A stretch of 64,000 bases of DNA from Agrobacterium rosae. Lineage in GTDB: Bacteria > Pseudomonadota > Alphaproteobacteria > Rhizobiales > Rhizobiaceae. Shown piece after piece: positions 26,650 to 35,337 of this stretch. The DNA lies in assembly GCF_002915175.1 (NCBI RefSeq), contig NZ_NXEJ01000008.1, positions 779,096 through 843,095 on the forward strand. Direction: 5' to 3'. How positions within the stretch are numbered: position 1 is the first letter of the stretch; the number at the start of each line of letters is the position of its first letter. The notes under the pieces were generated by a model. It did no database searches. It was given only the letters and a program-made list of their open reading frames with translations, and was not told the DNA's origin. The position numbers and the translations under genes are program-made.

Positions 26650-28637
26650 CCGGCGATGCGCATCTGCGCCTCCTGCTGCTGTCCTGCGGCCACCAGGTGC
26701 CCGACGTCGAGAATGAGTGCGACACTGCCATCACCAAGAATGGTTGCGCCGGAGAAGGTTGCGACGTCGTGATGGAGTTTCGACATCGCCTTGATGACCG
26801 TCTGGTGGTCGCCGATGATCTGATCGACGACGAGGCCGACGCGTTCCGATCCCGTGGAGATGACGACGACCTTCTGGAACTGGTCCGGCGTGGTGCCCGT
26901 ATGGAAAAGTTCGCGAAGACGAATGAAAGGAACGAGACTTTCACGCAGCGAGATGAAAGAGCGACCACGTGATTTCACGTCGTTTTCCGGTGTCAGCTCG
27001 AGGCATTCTTCCACGGCGGAAAGCGGAATGACGTAGCAGCCTGTGCCGACGCGCACCAGGAGACCATCGATAATGGCCAGTGTCAGCGGAATGGCGAGTG
27101 TGATCTCTGAACCTGCACCAGGCGAACTGCTGACATTGATCGTGCCGCGCAGCCCTTCGATGGTCTTCTTCACCACATCCATTCCGACGCCGCGGCCGGA
27201 CAGATTGGTGACCTGCGCTGCCGTGGAGAACCCCGGCTCGAAAATCATTTGCAGAAGTTCCTGACCAGACAGCGTGGCACCGGGGGCCACCAGACCGGAC
27301 GATTCAGCCTTTGCCCGAACCCTCTCGCGATCGATGCCGCGACCGTCATCCCTGATGGTGATGGTCACATCGCCGCCGGTCTGGCGCGCTACCAGCGTCA
27401 CCTGACCCGCAGGGTTCTTGCCTGCAGCAATACGGTCTTCTGGAGTTTCCAGCCCGTGGTCGCAGGAGTTTCTGACCAGATGCACCAGAGGATCAGCCAG
27501 CCGTTCGATTACGACCTTGTCGACCTCGGTGCTTTCCCCTTCCGTCAAAAGTTCGATCTGCTTTCCGGTTTCGCGGGCAAGATCGTGGACGAGACGGCGG
27601 AAACGGCTGAACAATTGCGAGATCGGCACCATGCGAAGCACCATCATGGTGTCGCGAAGCTCGCCGGAAAGACGCTCCACATCTTCGGAAACGGAGCGGA
27701 GCTGGATGTCGACACTGGTGTTTGCAAGCTGTGATAGCCGCGATTGTGCGATCACCAGCTCTCCGACGCGGTCCATCAATTCATCGAGACGCTCGGCCGG
27801 AACGCGGACGTTTTCGGCGTTTCTGTTCTGTTTGCCATCACTATTTGCCTGCGCGGCGGCCGGGTTTGCCTTTGCCGCTTCTTCGACCGGTGCGAGTGGC
27901 TGAACGATCTCGGCGGTCGCTACAGGGTCGCTCGAGATTTTTTTGACGTCGATTTCCATATCGTCCATGACGAAGATGAAGACGTCATCAATGGCCGAGC
28001 GCGGCTGATCCGTTGTCAGAGTGACGCTCCAGGAGAGGTGCAGATTGGTAGGTTCGATGAGATCCAGTGCCGGAATTGCCGTCGCATTAACGGCAATCGT
28101 GCAATCGCCCAGTTCGGCCAGCTCATCCAGAAGACCCAACGGGTTCGTACCGTTTGCCATGGAATTGGTCGGCAGGCTGAAATCGATCTGCCAAGTTACG
28201 GTGGACGGTTCATCCGCTTTTACGGTCGCCACAGGTTGGGCGTGTTTTGCAGTCGCACTTTCGTTCGTGCCGACCGCGGCCTGCAATTTTGCCAACAGAC
28301 GATCGCCCGTTTCTGGAAATGCAGTTGCGGGATTATCGACCAAGCGGCGCATGTGGTCCTGCGCCTCGAGCACGGCTGCGATCAGTTCGCTGCTTGCAGG
28401 AACCTCACCCTTGCGGACGCGGTCGAACGCGGTTTCGCAGTGATGGGTAAAGGCGGCCAAGGCTTCGAAACCAAACATGGCTCCGGACCCCTTGAGGGTA
28501 TGCAGGCCGCGAAACACGGCGTCGATCTGTCCTTGGTTGGACAGGTCATGCAACAGGTCCAGCAAACCGCTCTCGATCTGTTCGAAAAGCTCGGCTGCTT
28601 CTGTTCTGAAAACCTGAATGGGGTCCAGTATGTTCAT
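26646..28637 (-). CDS. cheA: Chemotaxis histidine kinase CheA
   Basis: The 663-residue protein has an N-terminal HPt domain with phospho-acceptor His46 (VFRGLHTLKGSGAMFGF), a long linker with a small intermediate domain, the dimerisation helices (VPAERLDELMDRVGELVIAQ), a HATPase domain (HLVRNSCDHGLE, DDGRGID, GRGVGMDVV) and a C-terminal CheW-like domain. It phosphorylates CheY and CheB in response to the receptors. The start overlaps the cheY stop. The domain content is complete. Confidence 0.95.
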   Translation of the reverse strand: MNILDPIQVFRTEAAELFEQIESGLLDLLHDLSNQGQIDAVFRGLHTLKGSGAMFGFEALAAFTHHCETAFDRVRKGEVPASSELIAAVLEAQDHMRRLVDNPATAFPETGDRLLAKLQAAVGTNESATAKHAQPVATVKADEPSTVTWQIDFSLPTNSMANGTNPLGLLDELAELGDCTIAVNATAIPALDLIEPTNLHLSWSVTLTTDQPRSAIDDVFIFVMDDMEIDVKKISSDPVATAEIVQPLAPVEEAAKANPAAAQANSDGKQNRNAENVRVPAERLDELMDRVGELVIAQSRLSQLANTSVDIQLRSVSEDVERLSGELRDTMMVLRMVPISQLFSRFRRLVHDLARETGKQIELLTEGESTEVDKVVIERLADPLVHLVRNSCDHGLETPEDRIAAGKNPAGQVTLVARQTGGDVTITIRDDGRGIDRERVRAKAESSGLVAPGATLSGQELLQMIFEPGFSTAAQVTNLSGRGVGMDVVKKTIEGLRGTINVSSSPGAGSEITLAIPLTLAIIDGLLVRVGTGCYVIPLSAVEECLELTPENDVKSRGRSFISLRESLVPFIRLRELFHTGTTPDQFQKVVVISTGSERVGLVVDQIIGDHQTVIKAMSKLHHDVATFSGATILGDGSVALILDVGHLVAAGQQQEAQMRIAG

Positions 28638-29002
28638 CTACCAAGAACCTTTTTGACGATTTTGACCAGATTTTCAGGATCGAAAGGCTTGGTGACCCAA
28701 CCTGTCGCTCCAGCGGCTTTCGCACGTGCTTTCATGTCCGCATCTGACTCGGTGGTCAGGAATATGATCGGTATGCCCGTGTGTGCCGGCGACTGCCTCA
28801 AGGCTTCGATCATTTCCAGACCGTTCATATTGGGCATGTTGAGATCGGTGACGATCAGATCGAACGGACCGCCTTTTGCCTTTGTCAGTCCATCAGCGCC
28901 GTCAACCGCTTCAGTCACCTGATAACCAGCATTCGTCAGTGCGATTTTGGTTGTCATTCTGATGCTGGCAGAGTCATCGACAGTAAGAATATTGGCGCTC
29001 AT
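28634..29002 (-). CDS. cheY: CheY response regulator
   Basis: This 122-residue single receiver domain has Asp10/Asp9-type acidic pocket VDDS, phospho-acceptor Asp53 (IVTDLNMPNMNG), Thr in FLTTESD and Lys in TKPFDPENL. It is the only CheY encoded in this operon. It overlaps both the STAS gene upstream and cheA downstream by four bases, so all three are translationally coupled. Its output (flagellar motor or another target) cannot be read from the sequence. Confidence 0.95.
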   Translation of the reverse strand: MSANILTVDDSASIRMTTKIALTNAGYQVTEAVDGADGLTKAKGGPFDLIVTDLNMPNMNGLEMIEALRQSPAHTGIPIIFLTTESDADMKARAKAAGATGWVTKPFDPENLVKIVKKVLGR

Positions 29003-29313
29003 TGAATTTCCTTTCCATGCAGCCAGAAGAGGCGAGAAGCCTCGTCCATATTCGTAAGGAACCCGCCCCGGCGAAGTGTATCGACAACGCTCGCAGAGGC
29101 CGGTTTTGTCAGTGTGATGTACTTGCCGTTCGCCCGCGCATAGAGCCGCGATGATTCGATGAGCTGGATGAAGCTCAAATCGGTTTGCGCATCAGCGGGA
29201 ATATCGATCGTCACTGCTTTGTGCATCTGAAGTGCCTCAAGGAGGCTCTCATGGACGGGCACGATACCGCGTATGGAGAGTGACGGAGGCAAATTGAGTG
29301 TTTCTGGCGTCAT
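28999..29313 (-). CDS. STAS-domain protein, first gene of the chemotaxis operon
   Basis: The 104-residue protein has the STAS strand-helix pattern (AVTIDIPADAQTDLSFIQLI, then RLYARANGKYITLTKP) with Ser in DLS at the position phosphorylated in anti-sigma factor antagonists. The frame is open for 64 more codons upstream, but AGGAAG before the ATG at 29313 and the lack of conserved features upstream support this start. STAS genes are found at the head of several rhizobial chemotaxis operons; the partner is unknown. Confidence 0.8.
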   Translation of the reverse strand: MTPETLNLPPSLSIRGIVPVHESLLEALQMHKAVTIDIPADAQTDLSFIQLIESSRLYARANGKYITLTKPASASVVDTLRRGGFLTNMDEASRLFWLHGKEIQ

Positions 29314-29699
29314 CAGTCTTCCTACTTCCCGGCTGCCTCGAATTGACGGCGAGCAAAAAAATGCCCTTTGGCGTGTCTTCCAACGCTGGAAGTTTCGCCA
29401 ATGCGATCTGGCGTCTCCGCGTCGATGGAACATTCTGAAGATTTGTGCCCGGCAGGCTATGTTTTGCACAGACGACAAGCTGTCGCCGCTGAACACGCAG
29501 GGCATCTGTCAATTGGCTGGATTAACAGCTCTCGACATACACCTGGTCATTTCAGACATAGCCATCGCGGCGCTGTCCTTGCCTCAAGCAAGTAAAGCGT
29601 TCCAAATCGGTTCATTTTTGAAAATCGGATCGGCGTCATGCAACCCGCAGCGATAGCACCACAACCCAGCGAGAAATCGCTATGTGTTGTAACTGCTTA
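29314..29699. other. Non-coding region upstream of the chemotaxis operon
   Basis: No convincing gene is seen. It should contain the promoter of the STAS-led chemotaxis operon (minus strand). Open frames here on both strands lack a ribosome site or recognisable motifs, and the composition becomes AT-rich towards 29700. Confidence 0.5.
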
Positions 29700-30040
29700 T
29701 CATATTAGCTTATTGATATGGCTGTAGTGGTTAAGGCGCAGTTAATGGAGGTTGCGATTAGTCGCAGGCATCTTAAAGTTTGTGGCTAAAATGCGATAAT
29801 CCATTGAATTTTCAATAATAATGACCGGTTCTACCGGAGATATACATTGTCCGAGTCCAGCATAGTACCGTTTCGATTTGATTGAGGGTAAACTCACTTG
29901 AGTAATCAATTTCTCGAAACCCCTTAGATGCACTAATTGTGTTGCGGCTTCTCAATGGGATTACAGTATCGACAGCAATCCGCGACGATTGCATCAGGCT
30001 TGGGGATATTTCGACAAAGTGTGCACCGTCCAGCCTCACA
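29700..30040 (-). pseudogene. Probable relic of an acyl-homoserine-lactone synthase (LuxI/TraI-like) gene
   Basis: Minus-strand translation gives VRLDGAHFVEISPSLM followed by QSSRIAVDTVIPLRSRN, which resembles the central LuxI-family segment (TraI has ESSRFCVDTSL). After a stop at about 29812, another frame continues with EPVIIIENSMDYRILATNF, resembling the segment around the conserved ERIL of LuxI proteins, and a third frame gives LRLIATSIN and similar. The N-terminal third (the R-F-W-E-D catalytic part) is missing. Frame changes and a short length mean it is not functional. The identification rests on short motifs recalled from the family. Confidence 0.35.
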
Positions 30041-30166
30041 TGCGGATCACAACTAATTGTAATTAAATAACTATTTTAAGTTTTATTTTTTTCTGCCATC
30101 GCTGTTGCAGAAGCGGGATCTTTCGCATAGGTTTTTACGGCAACGTTTCAGTGAGGGAGGAGACTC
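30041..30166 (+). promoter_or_regulatory. Leader region of the sugar ABC operon
   Basis: This AT-rich stretch ends in GGGAGGAG, a near-perfect ribosome site before the binding-protein ATG. It must contain the operon promoter; I cannot assign -35/-10 boxes with confidence. No regulator gene is adjacent. Confidence 0.4.
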
Positions 30167-31402
30167 ATGCGCATTCGTTCTATTCTGGCCGCTCTGGCGG
30201 CTGGTGTCATGTTACCTGCAGGTATTGCGGGGGCCACTGACTTGGAAGTAACGCACTGGTGGACATCGGGCAGTGAAGCTGCTGCGGTGGGAGAGCTTGC
30301 CAAGGCATTTGATGCAACCGGAAATAAGTGGGTGGATGGTGCCATTGCCGGTTCGGGCGGCACCGCACGTCCTATCATGATCAGCCGTATCACCGGTGGT
30401 GATCCCATGGGTGCAACGCAGTTCAACCATGGACGGCAAGCGGAGGAGCTTGCGCAGTCTGGATTGATGCGCGATCTCACCGATGTCGCGGAAAAGGGTA
30501 AATGGAAGGACATCATCAAACCAGCCAGCCTTTTGGATAGCTGCACCATAGATGGCAAGATCTATTGTGCGCCCGTCAACATTCACTCGTGGCAGTGGCT
30601 ATGGCTTTCCAACGCTGCTTTCAAGAAAGCTGGCGTAGAAGTTCCCAAAAACTGGACTGAGTTCATTGCAGCTGGTCCAGCCCTGCAGAAAGCGGGTATC
30701 CAGCCGCTTGCCCTCGGCGGCCAGGCGTGGCAGGCAAACGGACTGTTCGATACTTTGGTGCTGTCGATAGGCGGCAAAGACCTTTACGAAAAGGTCTACA
30801 AGGATAAGGACGCTGAAGTTGCTGCCGGGCCGGAGATGCAGAAAATTTTTGCTGCAGCCGATGAAGCGCGCAAGCTTGCCAAGGGTTCCAACGTTCAGGA
30901 CTGGAACCAGGCAACCAACATGGTCATCACTGGCAAGGCTGGCGGTCAGGTCATGGGTGACTGGGCACAGGGCGAATTCCAACTTGCCAGTCAGAAAGCC
31001 GGAACTGATTATAGTTGCCTGCCAGGGCTTGGCCTCAGCGACTATCTCACGACGGGCGGTGATGCTTTCTACTTCCCTCTGCTGAAGGATGAAGCGAAAT
31101 CAAAGGCGCAGGAAGTCTTGGCTGAAGTGATCGTTGATCCTAAAACGCAGGTCGCGTTCAACCTGAAGAAGGGTTCGCTTCCTATTAGGGGTGATGTCGA
31201 CCTCTCAGCGGCCAATGACTGCATGAAAAAGGGTTTGGCAATCGTGAATAAGGGCAATGCCCTGACGAGTACCGATCAGCTCATCTCAGCCGATACGCAA
31301 AAGCAGAAGGAAGATTTGATGGCGGAGTTCTTTGCCAATTCATCTCTGACGGCTGAAGCTGCGCAAAAGCGCTTTGCTGAAATTATCGGCTCAGCAGACT
31401 GA
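30167..31402 (+). CDS. Sugar ABC transporter substrate-binding protein
   Basis: The 411-residue family 1 solute-binding protein has a Sec signal peptide (MRIRSILAALAAGVMLPAG, cleavage after GIAGA) and the mature start DLEVTHWWTSGSEAAAVGEL typical of glucose/mannose-type binding proteins. Aromatic residues in NIHSWQWLWLSNAA would line the sugar site. It is the first gene of an operon with two permeases, an ATPase and two sugar-modifying enzymes. The sugar is probably a hexose or hexose derivative; that is inference from family and neighbours. Confidence 0.9.
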   Translation: MRIRSILAALAAGVMLPAGIAGATDLEVTHWWTSGSEAAAVGELAKAFDATGNKWVDGAIAGSGGTARPIMISRITGGDPMGATQFNHGRQAEELAQSGLMRDLTDVAEKGKWKDIIKPASLLDSCTIDGKIYCAPVNIHSWQWLWLSNAAFKKAGVEVPKNWTEFIAAGPALQKAGIQPLALGGQAWQANGLFDTLVLSIGGKDLYEKVYKDKDAEVAAGPEMQKIFAAADEARKLAKGSNVQDWNQATNMVITGKAGGQVMGDWAQGEFQLASQKAGTDYSCLPGLGLSDYLTTGGDAFYFPLLKDEAKSKAQEVLAEVIVDPKTQVAFNLKKGSLPIRGDVDLSAANDCMKKGLAIVNKGNALTSTDQLISADTQKQKEDLMAEFFANSSLTAEAAQKRFAEIIGSAD

Positions 31403-31455
31403 TAGTCTTGCCTGTGAGCGATCAGTCGAACTGACAGCTTGCAGGCACCTCCTTG

Positions 31456-31485
31456 CCAGACATGAAACGCCTTTGGCGTGTCTGG
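31456..31485 (+). terminator. Intergenic hairpin after the sugar-binding protein gene
   Basis: The outer stem CCAGACA/TGTCTGG and inner stem CGCC/GGCG (loop TTT) are joined by a 5-base bulge. No T run follows. It sits in the 157-base gap before the permease gene and probably protects or partly terminates the mRNA so that binding protein exceeds permease. Confidence 0.55.
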
Positions 31486-31559
31486 GACATGTGTTGCGGG
31501 ATATGCTTATCGAGCTACCCGCTGCACAATCAACCTTTACGATTGATAAGGAGTGGGAC

Positions 31560-32462
31560 ATGGCAGTGAAACGCCATTCTGGTCGTCCGAACCAGCTATT
31601 CCGCAATCTGAATTCAAAGATTGCATCGATACCCATGATCGTGACCGCAATGGTCATCTTCATGGGCGGAACGATCTGGACAGTCGTTTATTCCTTTACC
31701 AATTCAAAGCTATTGCCGCGCGCTTCCTTTATCGGCTTCGAGCAGTATGAACGCCTTTGGGCGGCACCTCGCTGGATTATTTCGATTCAGAATCTGGCCA
31801 TCTATGGCATTCTTTCTTTGATTTTCAGCCTTGTGATCGGCTTCGTCCTCGCGGCGCTGATGGATCAGAAGATCCGGTTTGAAAACACGTTCCGAACCAT
31901 CTTTCTTTATCCCTTTGCGCTGTCCTTCATCGTCACCGGACTTGTCTGGCAATGGCTCCTGAACCCGGAATTCGGCATTCAGGCCGTGGTGCGGTCGCTG
32001 GGCTGGGAAAGCTTCACCTTCGATCCGCTCTATAATTCGGATTTCGTGATCTATGGTATTCTGATTGCCGCCCTCTGGCAGGGAACCGGTCTCGTCATGT
32101 GCCTCATGCTTGCGGGCCTGCGCGGGATCGACGAGGATATCTGGAAGGCCTCACGCGTTGACGGCATACCCATGTGGAAGACCTATATTCTCATCGTGAT
32201 CCCCATGATGCGACCGGTCTTCATTACCACGCTCGTCATCATCGCCAGTGGCATCGTCAAGGTTTACGACCTCGTGGTCGCGCAAACCAGCGGTGGTCCC
32301 GGCATCGCGTCCGAAGTCCCTGCGAAATACGTCTACGACTACATGTTCCAGGCACAGAATCTGGGGCAGGGCTTTGCCGCATCCACCATGATGTTGCTGA
32401 CTGTCGCAATCATCGTCGTTCCGTGGGCCTATCTCGAATTCGGAGGGCGCAAACGTGGCTAA
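31560..32462 (+). CDS. Sugar ABC transporter permease (MalF/UgpA type)
   Basis: The 300-residue inner-membrane protein has six hydrophobic segments and the EAA loop DEDIWKASRVDGIPMWKTYI in front of the fifth. The frame is open back into the binding-protein gene, but AAGGAG seven bases before the ATG at 31560 sets the start. It forms the channel with the next permease; the genes overlap by eight bases. Confidence 0.92.
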   Translation: MAVKRHSGRPNQLFRNLNSKIASIPMIVTAMVIFMGGTIWTVVYSFTNSKLLPRASFIGFEQYERLWAAPRWIISIQNLAIYGILSLIFSLVIGFVLAALMDQKIRFENTFRTIFLYPFALSFIVTGLVWQWLLNPEFGIQAVVRSLGWESFTFDPLYNSDFVIYGILIAALWQGTGLVMCLMLAGLRGIDEDIWKASRVDGIPMWKTYILIVIPMMRPVFITTLVIIASGIVKVYDLVVAQTSGGPGIASEVPAKYVYDYMFQAQNLGQGFAASTMMLLTVAIIVVPWAYLEFGGRKRG

Positions 32463-33396
32463 TATCTCAACGCTCAATACCGTCGCCGCCGGCGTGGACC
32501 CAGTGTCCTCTCAACTTGGTGGTCCACGCGGACGCAAGCCGCACAAGCGGATATCTCGGCGCAATATCATCCTCTACGGCAGCCTGTTCGTCGCCGCGCT
32601 TTATTACCTGCTGCCGCTCTATGTGATGATCGTGACATCGCTGAAAGGCATGCCGGAAATCCGCATGGGCAACATCTTTGCCCCGCCGATGGAGATCACC
32701 TTCGAGCCTTGGGTCAAGGCATGGTCCAATGCCTGCACGGGTTTGAACTGCGATGGCCTTTCGCGCGGTTTCTGGAACTCGGTCCGCATCATGATACCGT
32801 CGACCTTCGTGTCGATCCTGATTGCGTCCGTCAGCGGCTATGCACTGGCCAACTGGAAGTTCAAAGGCTCCGAGTTCTTCTTCTCCATCCTCATCATCGG
32901 TGCCTTTATTCCCTATCAGGTGATGATTTATCCAATCGTGATCGTGCTGCGCGAAATGGGCGTCTACGGAACATTGACCGGCCTCATCATGGTTCATACC
33001 ATTTTCGGCATGCCCATCCTGACCTTGCTGTTTCGCAATTATTTCGCCGGTTTGCCGGAGGAGTTGTTCAAGGCGGCACGCATCGATGGGGCGAATTTCT
33101 GGCAAATCTATTTCCGCATTATGGCCCCTATGTCGCTGCCGATTTTCGTGGTGGCAATGATCCTGCAGGTCACCGGCATCTGGAACGACTTCCTTTTCGG
33201 CGTCGTGTTCACCAGACCGGAATATTATCCGATGACGGTTCAGCTCAACAATATCGTCAACTCGGTTCAGGGTGTGAAGGAATACAACGTCAACATGGCG
33301 GCGACCCTTCTGACCGGTGCCGTTCCGCTGTTCGTCTATTTTGTTTCAGGTAGACTTTTTGTCCGCGGCATCGCCGCAGGCGCAGTCAAGGGTTAA
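32455..33396 (+). CDS. Sugar ABC transporter permease (MalG/UgpE type)
   Basis: This second permease (313 residues) has a long cytoplasmic N-terminus of about 40 residues, six membrane segments and the EAA loop PEELFKAARIDGANFWQIYF. It begins with GTG inside the end of the preceding permease gene, a coupling start. Its extra segment NACTGLNCDGLSRGFWNS is found in glucose/mannose-type importers, which supports a hexose-like substrate. Confidence 0.92.
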   Translation: MANISTLNTVAAGVDPVSSQLGGPRGRKPHKRISRRNIILYGSLFVAALYYLLPLYVMIVTSLKGMPEIRMGNIFAPPMEITFEPWVKAWSNACTGLNCDGLSRGFWNSVRIMIPSTFVSILIASVSGYALANWKFKGSEFFFSILIIGAFIPYQVMIYPIVIVLREMGVYGTLTGLIMVHTIFGMPILTLLFRNYFAGLPEELFKAARIDGANFWQIYFRIMAPMSLPIFVVAMILQVTGIWNDFLFGVVFTRPEYYPMTVQLNNIVNSVQGVKEYNVNMAATLLTGAVPLFVYFVSGRLFVRGIAAGAVKG

Positions 33397-33401
33397 GCTT
33401 C

Positions 33402-34490
33402 ATGAATAAAAGCGTCTCCATTCGCGACCTGTCCCTGTCCTTTGGCGCGGTCACCGTGCTCTCAGACCTCAACCTTGATATTTACGAGGGCGAGTTTCTC
33501 GTTCTTCTGGGTTCATCGGGTTGTGGCAAATCCACTTTGCTCAATTGCATTGCGGGGCTGCTGGAACCGACGGACGGGCAGATTTTCATCAAGGACCGAA
33601 ACGTCACCTGGGAAGAGCCGAAAGATCGAGGCATCGGCATGGTGTTTCAGTCCTATGCACTTTATCCGCAGATGACGGTGGAAAAGAACCTGTCCTTCGG
33701 CTTGCAGGTCGCCAAGATCCCTAAGGAAGAGATCGATAAGCGTGTCAAGCGCGCAGCCGGTATCCTCCAGATCGAGCCGTTGTTGAAACGCAAGCCCGCA
33801 GAACTGTCCGGCGGTCAGCGTCAGCGTGTTGCCATTGGACGTGCGCTTGTGCGCGACGTCGATGTCTTCCTGTTCGATGAACCTCTGTCCAACCTCGATG
33901 CCAAGCTGCGGTCCGAACTGCGCGTCGAGATCAAGCGGCTTCACCAGTCGCTGAAAAACACGATGATCTATGTCACGCACGACCAGATCGAGGCGCTGAC
34001 TCTGGCAGACCGCATCGCGATCATGAAAAGCGGTGTCATTCAGCAGTTGGACGACCCGATCTCGATCTATAACAAGCCGAGAAATCTGTTCGTGGCTGGC
34101 TTTATCGGCTCACCGTCGATGAATTTTCTGCGCGGGGAATTGGTCGAAAAGGACGGGAAAGTCCATTTCGTCACCAATGGCGTTAGCTTCACGCTGGATG
34201 GATACGATGCATCGTCGCCACTCAATCCCGGCACCTCGGCCGTTCTTGGCGTGCGACCGGAACATGTGCGTGTCGATAGCGATATCACCAGCGGCGAAAT
34301 CCACGATGCTGTGGTCGATATCGAAGAGCCGATGGGGGCGGATAACCTCATCTGGCTGAAGCTTGCCGGACATACGCTGTCTGTTCGTGTCGGCGGACAC
34401 AGGCGTTTCTCGCCAGGGACTAAGGTCAAGCTCGCCTTCGATATGTCCATGGCATCGCTCTTCGAAGCGACAACGGAAGAGCGCATCTAA
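33402..34490 (+). CDS. Sugar ABC transporter ATPase (MalK/UgpC type)
   Basis: This 362-residue ATPase has Walker A GSSGCGKST, signature ELSGGQRQRVAIGRAL, Walker B VFLFDEPLSNLDA, switch VTHDQIEA and the C-terminal TOBE domain (ILGVRPEHVRV-like stretch at about residue 285). It powers the importer. It lies five bases after the second permease gene and ends 60 bases before the isomerase gene. Confidence 0.95.
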   Translation: MNKSVSIRDLSLSFGAVTVLSDLNLDIYEGEFLVLLGSSGCGKSTLLNCIAGLLEPTDGQIFIKDRNVTWEEPKDRGIGMVFQSYALYPQMTVEKNLSFGLQVAKIPKEEIDKRVKRAAGILQIEPLLKRKPAELSGGQRQRVAIGRALVRDVDVFLFDEPLSNLDAKLRSELRVEIKRLHQSLKNTMIYVTHDQIEALTLADRIAIMKSGVIQQLDDPISIYNKPRNLFVAGFIGSPSMNFLRGELVEKDGKVHFVTNGVSFTLDGYDASSPLNPGTSAVLGVRPEHVRVDSDITSGEIHDAVVDIEEPMGADNLIWLKLAGHTLSVRVGGHRRFSPGTKVKLAFDMSMASLFEATTEERI

Positions 34491-34520
34491 TCCACACTAC
34501 CAAATTCCACCGGGCACAAT

Positions 34521-34544
34521 CCCAATGTCAGGCCCAATGTCAGG
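34521..34544 (+). repeat. 12-bp perfect tandem duplication at a ribosome site
   Basis: CCCAATGTCAGG occurs twice in direct succession. The second copy supplies the first bases of the CAGGAGAG ribosome site of the isomerase gene that starts at 34553. It probably arose by replication slippage. Confidence 0.8.
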
Positions 34545-34552
34545 AGAGACAG

Positions 34553-35314
34553 ATGACGAAACTTGGTTTCCAGCTTTACAGCGCGCGCAATTTTCCGCCG
34601 CTTTCGGATGTTTTGAAAAAGCTATCGGCGGCAGGATACGCTCACGTCGAAGGATTCGGCGGCATTTATGGCAGCATGGACGACGCGGCCTTGAAAGCCC
34701 TGCGCAGCGATCTCGATGCCAACAATCTGACCATGCCGACAGGACATTTCGGTCTCGATATGCTCGAAGGAGAGCCACAGAAAGCGCTCAACATAGCGAA
34801 AACTCTGGGTATTCAGGCGATCTATTGCCCTTATCTCTTGCCCGATCAGCGTCCAAACGATGCTGCTGGCTGGCTCTCTTTCGGCAAGCGCCTTCAAGAA
34901 GCCGCCACGCCTTTCCGCGATGCGGGCCTTGCATTTGGTTGGCACAACCATGACTTCGAATTCGTAAAGCTGGACGACGGCTCCACGCCGCAGGATCAGA
35001 TTTTTGCCGGTGGACCTGAGCTGGAATGGGAAGCGGACATCGCCTGGATCATCCGCGGAAAAGCCGATCCGTTCGAGTGGATCGAACGCTATGCCAGCCG
35101 CATTACCGCAGTGCACGTGAAGGATATCGCGCCAGCGGGTGAGAACACGGACGAGGACGGCTGGGCAGATGTCGGCCATGGCACAGTGGACTGGAAGGGA
35201 CTTGTGGACGTGCTGAAGAAGACAGCTGTCAAATATTACGTGGTCGAGCACGATAATCCCAAGGATGCAGATCAGCTGATCACGCGTTCCATCGCATCCT
35301 TCAATACCTATTAA
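34553..35314 (+). CDS. Sugar phosphate isomerase/epimerase family protein (TIM barrel)
   Basis: The 253-residue xylose isomerase-like TIM-barrel protein has metal-site elements GWHNHDFEF, EWEADIAWI and AVHVKDI, as in IolE/MocC and related hydroxypyruvate or 3-keto-sugar enzymes. It follows the ABC importer genes and is followed by a Gfo/Idh/MocA dehydrogenase; the pair is typical of routes where a sugar or glycoside is oxidised to a keto-sugar and then isomerised or cleaved. The exact reaction is unknown. Confidence 0.85.
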   Translation: MTKLGFQLYSARNFPPLSDVLKKLSAAGYAHVEGFGGIYGSMDDAALKALRSDLDANNLTMPTGHFGLDMLEGEPQKALNIAKTLGIQAIYCPYLLPDQRPNDAAGWLSFGKRLQEAATPFRDAGLAFGWHNHDFEFVKLDDGSTPQDQIFAGGPELEWEADIAWIIRGKADPFEWIERYASRITAVHVKDIAPAGENTDEDGWADVGHGTVDWKGLVDVLKKTAVKYYVVEHDNPKDADQLITRSIASFNTY

Positions 35315-35337
35315 TCCATCAATCTGGAGTTTGAGAC

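Noticed and set aside
29273-29656. 127-residue open frame on the + strand upstream of the chemotaxis operon
   Set aside because: It overlaps the STAS gene, lacks a ribosome site and resembles no family.
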